A DNA stretch of 64,000 bases from Paenibacillus sp. PK3_47 (GTDB lineage: Bacteria; Bacillota; Bacilli; Paenibacillales; Paenibacillaceae). Location of the stretch: positions 2,542,001 through 2,606,000 of the forward strand of contig NZ_CP026029.1 of NCBI RefSeq assembly GCF_023520895.1, given 5' to 3'. Position 1 is the first letter of the stretch. Each line of letters opens with the position of its first letter. Position numbers and translations under genes: made by a program. Shown here in pieces: positions 1-9,577 of the stretch. A model generated the notes under the pieces. The model saw only the letters and a program-made list of their open reading frames with translations, was not told the DNA's origin and did not search any database.

Positions 1-2
1 TT

Positions 3-368
3 ATATGGTTTTACAGCTTTTTTGACGGCCTGCAGCAGAGCAGCAAATACGGCAAAGAGGTGCTGTATGACAAGCCCGTGATCGAGAGCTGGACCCGGTA
101 TCAGGGCTGGGTCGGCTTTGCGCTCCTGTTCCTCGGCGTTTACTATATCCTGATCCGGCTCGTGCTCCCGGAATTCGGCGGACAATTCTATTATGTCATT
201 CATCAGGTACAGTCTAATATGAACACGATCGTCGTTTCGCTGCTGCTGATTGGCGGGGGCATCCATTTGCTGCTGAAGTCACGGAAAAAGAATCACGACG
301 GTGAGGCGTTTCTTAGGGACCTGGAGCGGAAAGCCGAAGCCCCGAACTTTCGTGATCCGCTCAAATAA
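3..368 (+). CDS. Small two-helix membrane protein, 5' end outside the window
   Basis: The reading frame is open to the left edge. A GTG at 60 is a possible start, but the frame continues upstream through a hydrophobic stretch (WFYSFF) with no stop, so the gene probably begins before the window. Two membrane segments are visible: one rich in Leu/Tyr/Val after the WVGF motif, and a second Leu/Ile/Gly-rich one (VVSLLLIGGGIHLLL). A short basic and acidic cytoplasmic tail follows. It ends 27 bp before the next gene on the same strand, so the two are probably co-transcribed. I do not recognise the family. Confidence 0.7.
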   Translation: MWFYSFFDGLQQSSKYGKEVLYDKPVIESWTRYQGWVGFALLFLGVYYILIRLVLPEFGGQFYYVIHQVQSNMNTIVVSLLLIGGGIHLLLKSRKKNHDGEAFLRDLERKAEAPNFRDPLK

Positions 369-395
369 GCAGAGACAGCAGGAGGTTTATCATCG

Positions 396-674
396 ATGTC
401 TGAAATCTATTATTTGATTATCATTCTGTTATTAGTGGTTTACATTTTCATTTTGCAGAACAAAGTAAGCAGGCTGCAGAGTAAACTAACTCATTTCCCG
501 GCCGCCAGCATGGACTCCAAACTGGACGATGAGGTCAGGACTATGCTTGCGCAGGGGAAATCCAACGTTGAGATCATAAAGCATGTCAGACAGGCGGCCG
601 GGCTGGACCTTCTCCAGGCAAAGTTATACGTGGACCGCATTATGGAACGCAAAGAGTCAGGGTCTGGGGAATGA
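396..674 (+). CDS. Membrane-anchored protein with a ribosomal L7/L12 C-terminal-like domain
   Basis: A 92-residue protein with a strong Shine-Dalgarno (aggaggt) ahead of the ATG. Residues about 5-23 form one Leu/Ile/Val-rich membrane anchor. The C-terminal half (about 45-85) reads MLAQGKSNVEIIKHVR, then AGLDLLQAK and YVD. This matches the pattern of the L7/L12 C-terminal fold, where the ribosomal protein has a KxxVIKxVRxxTGLGLKEAKxxVD-type sequence. Small bacterial proteins that join a membrane anchor to this fold are known, but their role is not settled. Here it follows another membrane protein in a likely two-gene operon. Confidence 0.7.
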   Translation: MSEIYYLIIILLLVVYIFILQNKVSRLQSKLTHFPAASMDSKLDDEVRTMLAQGKSNVEIIKHVRQAAGLDLLQAKLYVDRIMERKESGSGE

Positions 675-707
675 GTGCAGCGAACTTCAAGCCGGCAGCC
701 TCTCCAG

Positions 708-895
708 CTAAGTGGAATTTCTCCACCTAATCCTCTGGTAAATATGAGCATTGTAATTTTAGCGGGAAAAAGTCCACTTAAATGTACTGAAATAGTCGCT
801 AAAGACCATTATCCACCCAAATAGCTGGAGAATTTCCAACTAAAGCTCATAAATGCTGAAAAAGGACCGGATTAGGTGGAGTAATTCCCACTAAC
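708..895. repeat. Quadruple-palindrome intergenic element, family A copy 1
   Basis: Four imperfect palindromes of about 21-26 bp lie at 708-731, 757-782, 822-842 and 872-894. Their common pattern is TTAG-N-TGGA, about five bases, then TCCA-N-CTAA. Centre-to-centre distances are about 50, 62 and 51 bp. Spacer 1-2 contains ATGAGC and spacer 3-4 contains GCTCAT, so the whole element also has some overall dyad symmetry. It occupies most of the gap between two convergent genes (stop at 674; stop of the minus-strand gene at 1111). No open frame of note crosses it. Confidence 0.8.
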
Positions 896-1056
896 CTCTT
901 ACAGCCGCTCACTGAAGCAGACCTTGCCGCATTGCAGAAGGGTACTGTAAATCAGCCAATCGAACCGCCTCATATCTACCTTTTCATGGGAATCAACAGA
1001 CCCGCACCATTTGCATCCGCTGCAATTATGTACGCAGTTCCCATCAGGGAATAACA

Positions 1057-1092
1057 AAGCAGCACGTCCCTTATTCCGGGGACGTGCTGCTT
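1057..1092. terminator. Strong hairpin terminator between convergent genes
   Basis: A perfect 14-bp stem (AAGCAGCACGTCCC and its complement) with an 8-nt loop lies just beyond the stop of the minus-strand lipoprotein gene. It is followed by T-containing sequence on both strands (CTTTAT on plus, TGTTATT on minus). It probably ends the minus-strand operon and may work in both directions. Confidence 0.75.
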
Positions 1093-1110
1093 CTTTATGG
1101 GCCTTCCCGC

Positions 1111-3321
1111 TTACATCGGGCTGGTGCCAGTGTCTTCTGTCGCTGCTGCATCAGGTCTTGCTCCCCGGCCGCCCTCAGGTCTGGTGCCTCCGCCGAAGCC
1201 TCCCCGGCCGCCCCCGCCCATACCTTGGGTGGCAGTGGTGACTCCGGATTCATTGAGCCAGGTAGTGATGCCTGAGATTTCGAAGGACACTACTTCCGTA
1301 CCGCCGCTGTAAGCACCGTCTGCATACAGGCCGTCTACGGCTGTGCCGGTCGAAGATCCGCCAGTGGAGAGTGTGTAAGAACCGCCTTGCTTAAGATCAG
1401 GAGAGCTGATAACAATCGACCGGTAGCTCTTGGATGGCGCGAAGGTTGCAATGGTATTGCCGTCACTGTCCTTCAAATTGACCAGCTGACCGGCCTCCTG
1501 TGATTCGGTAAAGGTCATGGCGACCGAGTATTGGCTGGATGTGTCCGTTGGGGCCTGCAGCATTCCCGCACTGCCTGCTACGACCAGATAACCGCCCGTA
1601 GTCTCAAAGGTGCCGTCATAATCCAATCCGCCATTGCCGTCATTGGTGGGACCATTGGTAATTACAGTACCGCCGGACATCAGAATCGAACCGTTCGAAT
1701 CGAGTCCGTCACCTGCAGCATCTACAGTCAATGTACCGCCGCTGATCGTCAGCATTCCGCTGCCGGAGCTTGCGAACTGGCCGGCTCCGCCCGTGGCCTG
1801 ATCAGCATTAGTATCGCTGCCGCCTGCTACGTTGACGCCGTCATCAGATGCTACTACATGTGTCTCGCCGCCGGAGATGGTAATGTTCCCGCCTTCAATG
1901 CCCTCGTAGCTTTTCGTAATATTGATGACTCCGTCGCTGATGGCTGTCAGGCTGTCCGCATGGATGCCGTCATCACCAGCCGTAATCTGCAAATCACCGT
2001 TTGTGATGGAGACATTGCTGTTGCTGTGTACCGAATCATCGGCAGAATCAATCGTGAAGCTGCCGCCGTTAACGGTAAGATCGCCGCCGGCTTTCAGCCC
2101 TTTCGCACTGGTGGATTCTGTCTCTGTTGCAGCTGCAGCAGCAGTATCGGCCGCAGCTGCAGATCCGCTGACTGCTGCGGAATCAGCGGCTGCATCATCA
2201 GGAATCTCCGGCATATCTGCTGGCGGTTCCGGCATGTCTGCCGGTGGCGCAGGTACACCTGCCGGTGCAGCTGCTGTACCCTCCCCGGCAGGTGCAGCTC
2301 CCGGAGCCTGTCCGCGCATTCCGCCGCCCATTTTACCGCCCATACCGCCGTCCATGCCAGGACCGCCCTGGTCGCCTGTCTTCACTTCGGCATTGGCACT
2401 GCCTCCGCCGGTAATCAGGTTGTACGTACCGCCGTCGATGACCAGTGACGTTTCGCTCTGAATTCCGTCATTCGCAGCGGTAATATCAAAGGTTCCGCCG
2501 GCAATCGCAATGAAACCCTTCTCCGCATCTTCATCATTCGTCGATTTGATGCCGTCACCCTCTGCATTAATCGTAATACTGCCATCCTGTACAGCGATCA
2601 GATCCTTACCGACAATCCCGTCATCGGCAGCCTTGACTTCAATTGTGCCGGATACAATCTTCAGGTCGTCTTTACTTGTAATTCCGTCTTTATAGTTAGC
2701 GGCCACTGTAAGCTTGCCTGTACCGTTAATAGTCAGATCCGCCTTGCTGAAGATCGCCGCAATCGGCTCATCAGTCGATGCATCATCAAATACATAGTTG
2801 GCTCCGTCTGTAACAGAATTGCTTGTACCCTCCTGCAGAGTCATGATCACCTTACCGGCTTCCTTGATGTAGACCGGTGCACTGTCTTTATTGGTCAGCG
2901 CAGCACCGTTCAGCACCAGGTGAACGCTGCTTTTGTCCTGAACATCAATGATAAGCTGTCCGTCATTCAGCGTACCGCTGACAACATAGGTCCCTCCGGC
3001 CGAAATGGTTACCGCAGAGCCGGAAGCTGCCGCCCCGGAACCGCTCACGGTTGCACCGGTACCATTCAGTGTAATTGCAGTTGTGCTGTCTGCACTCCAC
3101 GCTGTAGCCGTATCCTCTTCATCAAAGCTCACGAGATCGGCTGTTTTGACATAGGCCAGCTGGACATTTCCTGATGTCCCGCTCTGGGCTGCTGCCGTTA
3201 CTGCTGCCGTAGTGGCAGCTGAAGCTGACTGATTTGCCGTGTTCCCTGCAGAGCATGCGGTCACCGCAGCTGCCAGCAGCAGAACCATGCCTAATTTACT
3301 TCCTAAAATTAATTTACTCAT
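1111..3321 (-). CDS. Cthe_2159-type beta-helix carbohydrate-binding lipoprotein
   Basis: This 736-residue protein starts with a lipoprotein signal peptide whose lipobox ends VTAC (Cys23). The body consists of repeated beta-helix-like units with DGI/DGL motifs (KDGITSKDD, DDGIVGKD, GDGIKSTND, NDGIQSET). This is the hallmark of the calcium-binding, polygalacturonate-binding Cthe_2159 family. Two low-complexity parts interrupt it: a Gly/Met-rich stretch near residue 330 (GGMGGKMGGGMRG) followed by Pro/Ala-rich sequence with PPADMPEPPADMPEIP, and a Gly-rich C-terminus (MGGGGRGGFGGG). It is last in an operon after a VTC-domain protein and DUF4956. A role at the cell surface, binding acidic polymers or metal, is inferred. 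Confidence 0.85.
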   Translation of the reverse strand: MSKLILGSKLGMVLLLAAAVTACSAGNTANQSASAATTAAVTAAAQSGTSGNVQLAYVKTADLVSFDEEDTATAWSADSTTAITLNGTGATVSGSGAAASGSAVTISAGGTYVVSGTLNDGQLIIDVQDKSSVHLVLNGAALTNKDSAPVYIKEAGKVIMTLQEGTSNSVTDGANYVFDDASTDEPIAAIFSKADLTINGTGKLTVAANYKDGITSKDDLKIVSGTIEVKAADDGIVGKDLIAVQDGSITINAEGDGIKSTNDEDAEKGFIAIAGGTFDITAANDGIQSETSLVIDGGTYNLITGGGSANAEVKTGDQGGPGMDGGMGGKMGGGMRGQAPGAAPAGEGTAAAPAGVPAPPADMPEPPADMPEIPDDAAADSAAVSGSAAAADTAAAAATETESTSAKGLKAGGDLTVNGGSFTIDSADDSVHSNSNVSITNGDLQITAGDDGIHADSLTAISDGVINITKSYEGIEGGNITISGGETHVVASDDGVNVAGGSDTNADQATGGAGQFASSGSGMLTISGGTLTVDAAGDGLDSNGSILMSGGTVITNGPTNDGNGGLDYDGTFETTGGYLVVAGSAGMLQAPTDTSSQYSVAMTFTESQEAGQLVNLKDSDGNTIATFAPSKSYRSIVISSPDLKQGGSYTLSTGGSSTGTAVDGLYADGAYSGGTEVVSFEISGITTWLNESGVTTATQGMGGGGRGGFGGGTRPEGGRGARPDAAATEDTGTSPM

Positions 3322-3342
3322 TGTAATCCATCCCTTCAGCTT

Positions 3343-4026
3343 TTAGTATTCTGTGGTCGTCGGGCTCATTGTCAGCGACAGATCCAGATTCCCGTTGCGG
3401 GTACGGATCGCATCCAGAAACTCCTTCTGGCTGATGTGTTCATCGAGAGTGACGCTGTAGACCAGTTCATACAGGCTGCCAAGCTCGGTCGTACGTATTT
3501 TTTTCAGCTCATAAGCGACATTGAATCTGTTAAATACTTCGGCGAAGGCTTCTTCATAGCCCAGATTTTCCGGGATGGTGACCTTCAGTGTCTTTTGCAT
3601 CGTTTTTCTGACGCCAAAACCTGTGCGGTTCAGGATAAACATGATGATGCAGAGAATAATGGTGAACAGGACAGCATATCCGAATGCACCTACGCCGCAG
3701 GCAAGCCCGGAGGCCATGGTGAACAGGACAAAGGTGATATCCTTGGGATCGCCGGGCGCGCTTCTGAAGCGGATGATCGAGAACGCTCCCGCCAAGCTGA
3801 ACGCTCTGGCCACGTTGCTGCCAATCAGGAGAATGATGATGGCTACAATGACCGGCAGCAGCACCATCGTTAAGGTGAAGCTTTGCGAATAACCGGCCGG
3901 GCTGGTCTTCATATAAGTCAGGCTGATCGCTGCCCCGAGCACCAGGGAGATCAGGATGGTCAGAACCGCATTTCCAAAAGTTAGCGCCGCAGTATCGGAA
4001 ACGGTGGTAAAAATGGAATCAAGCAT
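3343..4026 (-). CDS. DUF4956 integral membrane protein
   Basis: The 227-residue reading starts at ATG 4026, which overlaps the stop of the upstream VTC gene (ATGCTTGA), so translation is likely coupled. A GTG at 4035 is the alternative. About four membrane segments fill the first 130 residues, with the family's conserved motif GAFSIIRFRSAPGDPKD on an internal loop. A soluble alpha/beta tail of about 90 residues follows. DUF4956 proteins regularly neighbour VTC-domain polyphosphate polymerases and CotH or Cthe_2159 proteins. Their biochemical function is not established; a partner membrane subunit is inferred from context. Confidence 0.85.
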   Translation of the reverse strand: MLDSIFTTVSDTAALTFGNAVLTILISLVLGAAISLTYMKTSPAGYSQSFTLTMVLLPVIVAIIILLIGSNVARAFSLAGAFSIIRFRSAPGDPKDITFVLFTMASGLACGVGAFGYAVLFTIILCIIMFILNRTGFGVRKTMQKTLKVTIPENLGYEEAFAEVFNRFNVAYELKKIRTTELGSLYELVYSVTLDEHISQKEFLDAIRTRNGNLDLSLTMSPTTTEY

Positions 4027-4762
4027 ACAGTGCACTCTCGCTTTCTACTTTGCTGTTTCTCAGCATTTTTTTGTATTCATTGCCGTATTTGGAGAAGCTG
4101 GTCCGGTACATCTGGTGTTCGGAGAGCATTTTGGACAGCCAGACCGGAATGGTCTTCTCGGCTTTGACTTCCATCAGCCATTGTCCCGGCTCCATCAGCA
4201 GCTCGCCATAGGTGCCGTGCTCCATATTCAGATCACACCGCCGGCTTCTGATATTCGTATCAAAGGTGATGCGGAGATCCCGGTTATTTTTGCAGAACAG
4301 CGCCTTTCGGTCATAGGACAGATACACCATCGGCTTCAGATCGTAGCAGCTCAGGAAGTACCTGATTTCCTCAACCACCTGCTTGTTCATGTAGTCCTTG
4401 TATTCCGGCGGGATGCCGGTGCGGACAAAATCGTAAGCTTCATGCAGCTTAAGCGATGTTCTTCTTTTGTTGACGAGTCCGAAGACCTTCTTCTTGATTT
4501 CCAGGTAGACCTTCGAATCCTTATCCGGAACACCGTAGGCTCTGAGACGGAGTTTCTCTTTGTACTTGGGCTTCGACAGGCTGTTGCGGATCAGCGTATT
4601 GCTCGGTGTGTCATAGTACAGATTAGTAATGGAATAAAACTCATGCTGTTTGTTGAAATCATCCGGTTCCATATATTCAAGCAGCTCATTATAGATTTTG
4701 AGATACGACTCATTATCAAGCAGATATTTGTTCTCGTACCGGTTGAATACCTCGATCGCCAT
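4019..4762 (-). CDS. VTC-domain polyphosphate polymerase-like protein
   Basis: The 247-residue protein matches the bacterial VTC domain: an N-terminal RYENKYLL motif, a basic strand KEKLRLRAYG, an EIKKK strand, the RRTS loop, LSYDRKAL and a C-terminal LMEVKAE strand. These lie along the basic tunnel that binds ATP and polyphosphate in the yeast VTC4 family. The start at ATG 4762 is preferred over an upstream TTG at 4771 because AAAGGA sits 10 bases before the ATG but touches the TTG. It is the first gene of a three-gene operon with DUF4956 and the Cthe_2159-like lipoprotein. The substrate (polyphosphate or another anionic polymer) is inferred from the family. Confidence 0.85.
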   Translation of the reverse strand: MAIEVFNRYENKYLLDNESYLKIYNELLEYMEPDDFNKQHEFYSITNLYYDTPSNTLIRNSLSKPKYKEKLRLRAYGVPDKDSKVYLEIKKKVFGLVNKRRTSLKLHEAYDFVRTGIPPEYKDYMNKQVVEEIRYFLSCYDLKPMVYLSYDRKALFCKNNRDLRITFDTNIRSRRCDLNMEHGTYGELLMEPGQWLMEVKAEKTIPVWLSKMLSEHQMYRTSFSKYGNEYKKMLRNSKVESESALYA

Positions 4763-4941
4763 GGGGTTCAAATCCTTTCTGGTTCAGTGTTTCGTGTGCC
4801 GCACTTGGCTTATGAATGTATCTTAGCGTCCGAACCTTTAGTGAATCTTAAATGGTTTTACATGGTTCTGATTTTTTTACACGGAGTTAACAATTGGTTT
4901 GATATATAGTAGAAGGCTTATAATTTGTCCTGAAAAAAGAA

Positions 4942-4977
4942 TTCATTAAGTTTCATTAAAGGTAATGTTGTTATAAT
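4942..4977 (+). promoter_or_regulatory. Promoter of the two-component operon with a tandem TTCATTAA repeat
   Basis: TTCATTAA occurs at 4942-4949 and again at 4952-4959, a 10-bp direct repeat. It overlaps the -35 area of a promoter whose -10 is TATAAT at 4972-4977. Tandem repeats one helical turn apart are typical OmpR-family binding sites, so this may be an autoregulatory site for the regulator encoded from 5030. A second repeat, ATGGTT at 10-bp spacing, lies near 4851-4866, between the two divergent operons. Confidence 0.5.
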
Positions 4978-5029
4978 GGCGTAAGCTTAAGAACTTACCA
5001 ATCAAGCACAAGCAGGGGATGACTGACTA

Positions 5030-5706
<677 letters not shown>

Positions 5707-5707
<1 letters not shown>

Positions 5708-7026
5708 TGTTCAAAAAGCTCAGAAACCGCTTCTTAATCGTAAACCTGGCGACCATCTCCGTAATGATGCTGGCTGCGTTTGCTACCATCTATATCATTA
5801 ACTATCTGAACGTCCGCAATGATATTAATATGGACCTCCAGCGGATTACCGAAGCCTTCCAGAAGCCGGGCATCGGCGAGCACCGCGGCGGAGGAATTGA
5901 CGGCGGTACCGGTGGCGCTGCTGAAGCGGGGATAGACGGCGGCATGCCGCGTCTGGATAGCGGGGCCTTCGGCAGAATGGGCGGTGGCAATCCGCCGCCG
6001 GAGCGTTCCATCTCCTTCATGATTGAAACAGATAACGAGTGGAAGCAGACCGGTACACCGGCTTCACAGTTCAGCATGGACGATGAATTTTATGCGCAGG
6101 CGCTGCAGGAAGCGGTAGACATGGACACCCCTACAGGGCGGTTCGAGCTGGACGGCAGTCTCTGGGCCTTTGAATCCAACCCGACCGCTGACGGGCACAT
6201 GCTTGTCTTCCTGGACATTACCGCCCGGCAAAAGATTCTCACGAATCTGATCTATACCTTCACCCTTGTCGGCCTCGTCATGCTGGTTATTCTGTTCTTC
6301 ACCAGCCGCTACTTTGCGAACCGTTCTATTAAGCCCGTACAGGAAGCCTTCGACAAGCAGAAACAGTTCATCGCCGATGCCTCCCATGAGCTGAAGACGC
6401 CGCTGGCTATCATTAATACGAATGCCGATGTGCTGCTCGCCAACGGGGAAGATACCATTCTTCAGCAGTCCAAGTGGCTGCACTATATCAAATCAGAGAC
6501 CGCACGGATGGCCAAGCTGACGAATGATCTGCTCTATCTGACGGAGATGGATGATTCCCGCACCGGCATGATCCATGCGCCGTTCAACATCAGTGAAGCG
6601 GTGGAGAATATCATCCTGACGATGGAGGCCGTAATCTTCGAGAAGAATGTCGTGCTGGAATATGATATTGAGCCGGATTTGACTGTGCACGGCAACAGCG
6701 AGCAGATCAAGCAGGTCGTAATGATCCTTCTGGACAATGCGGTAAAATATACGGGTCCGAAGGGCGAGGTTACCCTCTCCTTGCGCAAACAGCATAACGA
6801 TGTGCTGCTGTCCGTCACCAATACCGGCGAAGGCATTGCGCCTGAGCATCTGAACCGCATCTTCGACCGCTTCTACCGTACAGATACTTCACGGGCCCGC
6901 AAGCTAGGCGGCCACGGCCTCGGGCTGGCAATCGCCAAATCGATTGTGGAGCAGCATCACAAAGGCAAAATTTATGCCAAAAGTGTAGTCGGGGAATCCG
7001 CTACGTTTTATGTGCAGCTCGGTTAG
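5707..7026 (+). CDS. Sensor histidine kinase with a Gly/Met-rich extracytoplasmic loop
   Basis: The 439-residue kinase has membrane segments at about 9-33 and 181-200, with an extracytoplasmic domain between them. His227 in DASHELKTPL is the phospho-acceptor. The N box (DNAVKYT), G1 (IFDRFYRTDTSR) and G2 (GGHGLGLAIAKSIV) motifs are intact. The sensor loop (about 54-98) is unusually Gly-rich with scattered Met, for example GGMPRLDSG and GRMGGGNPPPE. The composition resembles the Gly/Met segments of the lipoprotein encoded in the divergent operon. Metal or polyanion sensing is a guess. It is coupled to the response regulator. Confidence 0.95.
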
Positions 7027-7051
7027 AAAAAATCTTTGTTATATTCAGCAA

Positions 7052-7085
7052 AACGCCCGGTTATTTTCAGAAAACGGGCGTTTTT
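7052..7085 (+). terminator. Intrinsic terminator after the histidine kinase
   Basis: An 8-bp stem AACGCCCG/CGGGCGTT with an A/T-rich loop, followed immediately by a T run, sits 26 bp after the kinase stop codon. Confidence 0.85.
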
Positions 7086-7156
7086 CGCCGTGTAAAGGGC
7101 CTCTCCCTGGTACCCTTTGCCCATTCCCGTATCAACCGGAAATTTTATTTAAAATT

Positions 7157-7184
7157 TAAAGCTTTCTTCGCTTTCTGCCGATAA
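7157..7184 (+). promoter_or_regulatory. Sigma-D (motility sigma) promoter of the chemotaxis receptor
   Basis: TAAA at 7157-7160 and GCCGATAA at 7177-7184 are separated by 16 bases. This closely fits the sigma-D consensus TAAA-N15/16-GCCGATAT used for flagellar and chemotaxis genes in Bacillales. Transcription would begin near 7191. Confidence 0.8.
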
Positions 7185-7246
7185 AATAGTCAGATATGTC
7201 GACTTTGTTCGACAACTTGAGCCTGAAGTGGAGAAGTGATAAAAGC

Positions 7247-8935
7247 GTGAAAGCACGAAGCATTGGCACCAAGATCAGCCTGATTGTAATCGGAGTACTG
7301 TTAGTCTTTTCGGCGGCCGTAGTTTATGTGGTTATTCATGAAATGCAGGGTGGGATTAAAGCCTTTGCCCGGGAAAAAGCCAAAAGCGACCTGGAGCTGG
7401 CCGGAGGACTGCTGGATTATAAATACCCGGGGGACTGGGCTGTCAGGGACAACAGTCTGTACAAAGGCACAGCCCGGATATCCGGCAATAATGAGCTGGT
7501 CGACGAGATCGGACAGCTGACAGGAGATACGGTAACGATCTTTCAGCATGATGAACGGGTGGCTACCAATGTCATGATAGACGGGGAACGGGCAGTCGGA
7601 ACCAAGGTGTCGGAGACGGTTGGGGAAGCCGTGCTGAACAAGGGGGAGCAGTATTACGGCGAGGCTAATGTGGTCGGTAAAACCTATCAGTCCGCTTACC
7701 GGCCTATCCGGAACGCCGGCGGTGACATTATCGGAATTTTCTATGTAGGTGCCCCGCAGGACATCATCGATGTCATTATCTCTTCATTTGTGAAGCAGTT
7801 CATAGGCGTAATGATTATTGCCATTGCTGCTGCAGTTGCCGTCCTGCTGTTCTATATCCGGCGGATGAGCAAGCGGCTGGGAAGCGTATCCGCGGCACTG
7901 CAGCGTGCAGGCAGCGGTGACTTCACCGTCGTAGTCAAGGACCGTGCACAGGATGAGATCGGTGACCTGGTTCACAGCTTCAACCAGATGAAAACGAGCC
8001 TGCAGGGGCTGATCCGGCACGGGATGGATAATGCAGCCAAGGTAGCTGCTTCTACAACCTCCATCATGGAGATTGCCGGGCAGACCTCGGCAGAATCGAA
8101 GCAGATCGCTGCAGCAATCGATGAGGTTGCCCGCGGCGCCGAGATCCAGACGTTCAGCACTGCAGAGAATCTGAAGGCGATGGAAGAGGTCTCCGTGGGC
8201 GTGCAGCGGATTGCTGAGAGCGCCTCAGAGATATCAGAATCCGCCCGCCATTCCAGGCAGCAGGCGGAGTCGGGCGCCCGTTATGTCAATGACACCGTTC
8301 AGCAAATGGACAATATTCATGCTTCAGCCCGGGAGGCTGATGAAATCATGCACCAGCTTGACGGACAATCACAGGAAATTGCCGGGATTCTGGAGGTGAT
8401 CACCGGAATCTCCGGCCAGACCAATCTGCTGGCGTTAAATGCTTCGATTGAAGCAGCCAGAGCAGGCGAACATGGCCGCGGCTTTGCCGTAGTAGCCTCT
8501 GAGGTACGGAAGCTGGCTGAACAGTCCGGCAAATCATCAGAGCAGATCGCGGCATTGATCGGGCAGATGGAAGGCGGCATGAAGCGTTCCACGGAGGCAA
8601 TCGCCCGCATGGTCGGTGAAGCCCGGAAGGGACTGGAGGTGGCCCGGGTGACCGAGAACAATTTCCGGGAGATTCTGCTGACGAGCGGTCAAATCTCTGC
8701 CCAGACGGAGGAAATGGCGGCAGCCTCGGAGCAGATGTCAGCTGGAGTCGAGCAGATCACCGCATCTGTCACCAATATCAGCGGGATTGCCCGGACTACC
8801 AGCGCCCATACCCGCCGGGTAGTCTCGGCAACTGCAGGACAGCTGAAGGGGATTGAGAGCATTAACAATTCTTCTGCAGAACTGGGGAAGGCTTCGGCAG
8901 ACATGCAGCAGTCTCTTGAGAGGTTCACGGTTTAA
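7247..8935 (+). CDS. Methyl-accepting chemotaxis protein with a Cache sensor domain
   Basis: A transmembrane receptor: first membrane helix ([19 protein letters not shown]), a single-Cache-type extracellular domain ending in [18 protein letters not shown], a second helix near [20 protein letters not shown], a HAMP domain and a signalling domain. The hairpin tip ([20 protein letters not shown], then [15 protein letters not shown]) is canonical for CheA/CheW contact. A frame ATG exists at 7196, but the sigma-D promoter would start transcripts about 5 nt before it with no ribosome binding site. GTG 7247, with GGAG 13 bases upstream, is therefore preferred (562 residues). The ligand is unknown. 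Confidence 0.9.
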   Translation: MKARSIGTKISLIVIGVLLVFSAAVVYVVIHEMQGGIKAFAREKAKSDLELAGGLLDYKYPGDWAVRDNSLYKGTARISGNNELVDEIGQLTGDTVTIFQHDERVATNVMIDGERAVGTKVSETVGEAVLNKGEQYYGEANVVGKTYQSAYRPIRNAGGDIIGIFYVGAPQDIIDVIISSFVKQFIGVMIIAIAAAVAVLLFYIRRMSKRLGSVSAALQRAGSGDFTVVVKDRAQDEIGDLVHSFNQMKTSLQGLIRHGMDNAAKVAASTTSIMEIAGQTSAESKQIAAAIDEVARGAEIQTFSTAENLKAMEEVSVGVQRIAESASEISESARHSRQQAESGARYVNDTVQQMDNIHASAREADEIMHQLDGQSQEIAGILEVITGISGQTNLLALNASIEAARAGEHGRGFAVVASEVRKLAEQSGKSSEQIAALIGQMEGGMKRSTEAIARMVGEARKGLEVARVTENNFREILLTSGQISAQTEEMAAASEQMSAGVEQITASVTNISGIARTTSAHTRRVVSATAGQLKGIESINNSSAELGKASADMQQSLERFTV

Positions 8936-9010
8936 GTCTTCTGAAATTGAAATCCGGATGCGTTCTGTATATGATATGTACATCAATACTACCGGGAGGC
9001 ATCATTTATC

Positions 9011-9529
9011 GTGGCAGTACTCATCAATGAACAAATCAGGGCATCCGAGGTTGTCCTTACAGGCTTGAAAGGCGAAAAGCTTGGCGTCGTCTCCAGAGAG
9101 GAGGCGCTTGCCATGGCCCGTTCGGCCGGTGCCGATCTCGTGTGCACTTCGCTTATGAGCAGCCCGCCGCCCTGCAGCCTGATGGCCAAAGGCAAGGCAA
9201 AGGCGGCAGCACAGAAAGAAAATGCTGCAGCCCGGAAGGCAAGCGCAGGCAAAGCTGCGGGCGGAGGCGGCAAAGAAAAGGTCAAGGAGCTGCGCTTCAC
9301 CGCGCATATTGAGGATCATGACTATGAGACCAAGCTGCGCCAGGCGGACAAGCATCTTCGTTCCGGTAAACCGGTACAGCTCGTGGTCAAAGCTTCAGGT
9401 GCGAAGGAAGCTGCGGCTTCCAAGGCAGTCATCGAGCGGCTGCTTGCCGATCTTAAGGAAGCCGGTGTGAAGGAAACCGGCATCCAGACGGGCGGCAAGG
9501 GCTCACAGGTCAAGGTGAATCCGCGGTAA
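9011..9529 (+). CDS. Divergent translation initiation factor IF-3 paralogue
   Basis: The 172-residue protein follows the IF-3 layout. An N-domain runs from LINEQIRASEVVLTG through GEKLGVVSREEALAMA to DLVCTSLMSSPPPCSLMAKGK. A long Ala/Lys linker follows, then a C-domain starting KELRFTAHIEDHDYETKLRQADKHLRSGKPVQLVV. The usual RGRE-type arginine motif of the C-domain is replaced by KASGAKEA, and the linker is expanded and Gly/Ala-rich. Neither rpmI nor rplT follows, unlike a canonical infC operon, so this is probably an accessory paralogue. GTG start with GGGAGG about 12 bases upstream. Confidence 0.8.
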   Translation: MAVLINEQIRASEVVLTGLKGEKLGVVSREEALAMARSAGADLVCTSLMSSPPPCSLMAKGKAKAAAQKENAAARKASAGKAAGGGGKEKVKELRFTAHIEDHDYETKLRQADKHLRSGKPVQLVVKASGAKEAAASKAVIERLLADLKEAGVKETGIQTGGKGSQVKVNPR

Positions 9530-9532
9530 ACT

Positions 9533-9562
9533 AAAGGCAGCCTGGGAATCCAGGCTGCCTTT
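9533..9562. terminator. Bidirectional terminator
   Basis: A perfect 13-bp stem (AAAGGCAGCCTGG and its complement) with a GAAT loop lies between two convergent genes. A/T-rich sequence flanks both sides, so it probably serves the IF-3 paralogue and the EamA transporter. Confidence 0.8.
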
Positions 9563-9577
9563 AATTATATCCACATT

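Noticed and set aside
708..895. Family A element as ordinary transcription terminators
   Set aside because: The four hairpins lack T runs and occur at fixed spacing, and a separate strong terminator (1057-1092) already serves the neighbouring operon.
1531..2448. Long plus-strand open frame of 305 codons inside the Cthe_2159-like gene
   Set aside because: It is antisense to a repetitive gene with clear homology, has Cys/Arg/Ser-rich composition and no ribosome binding site.
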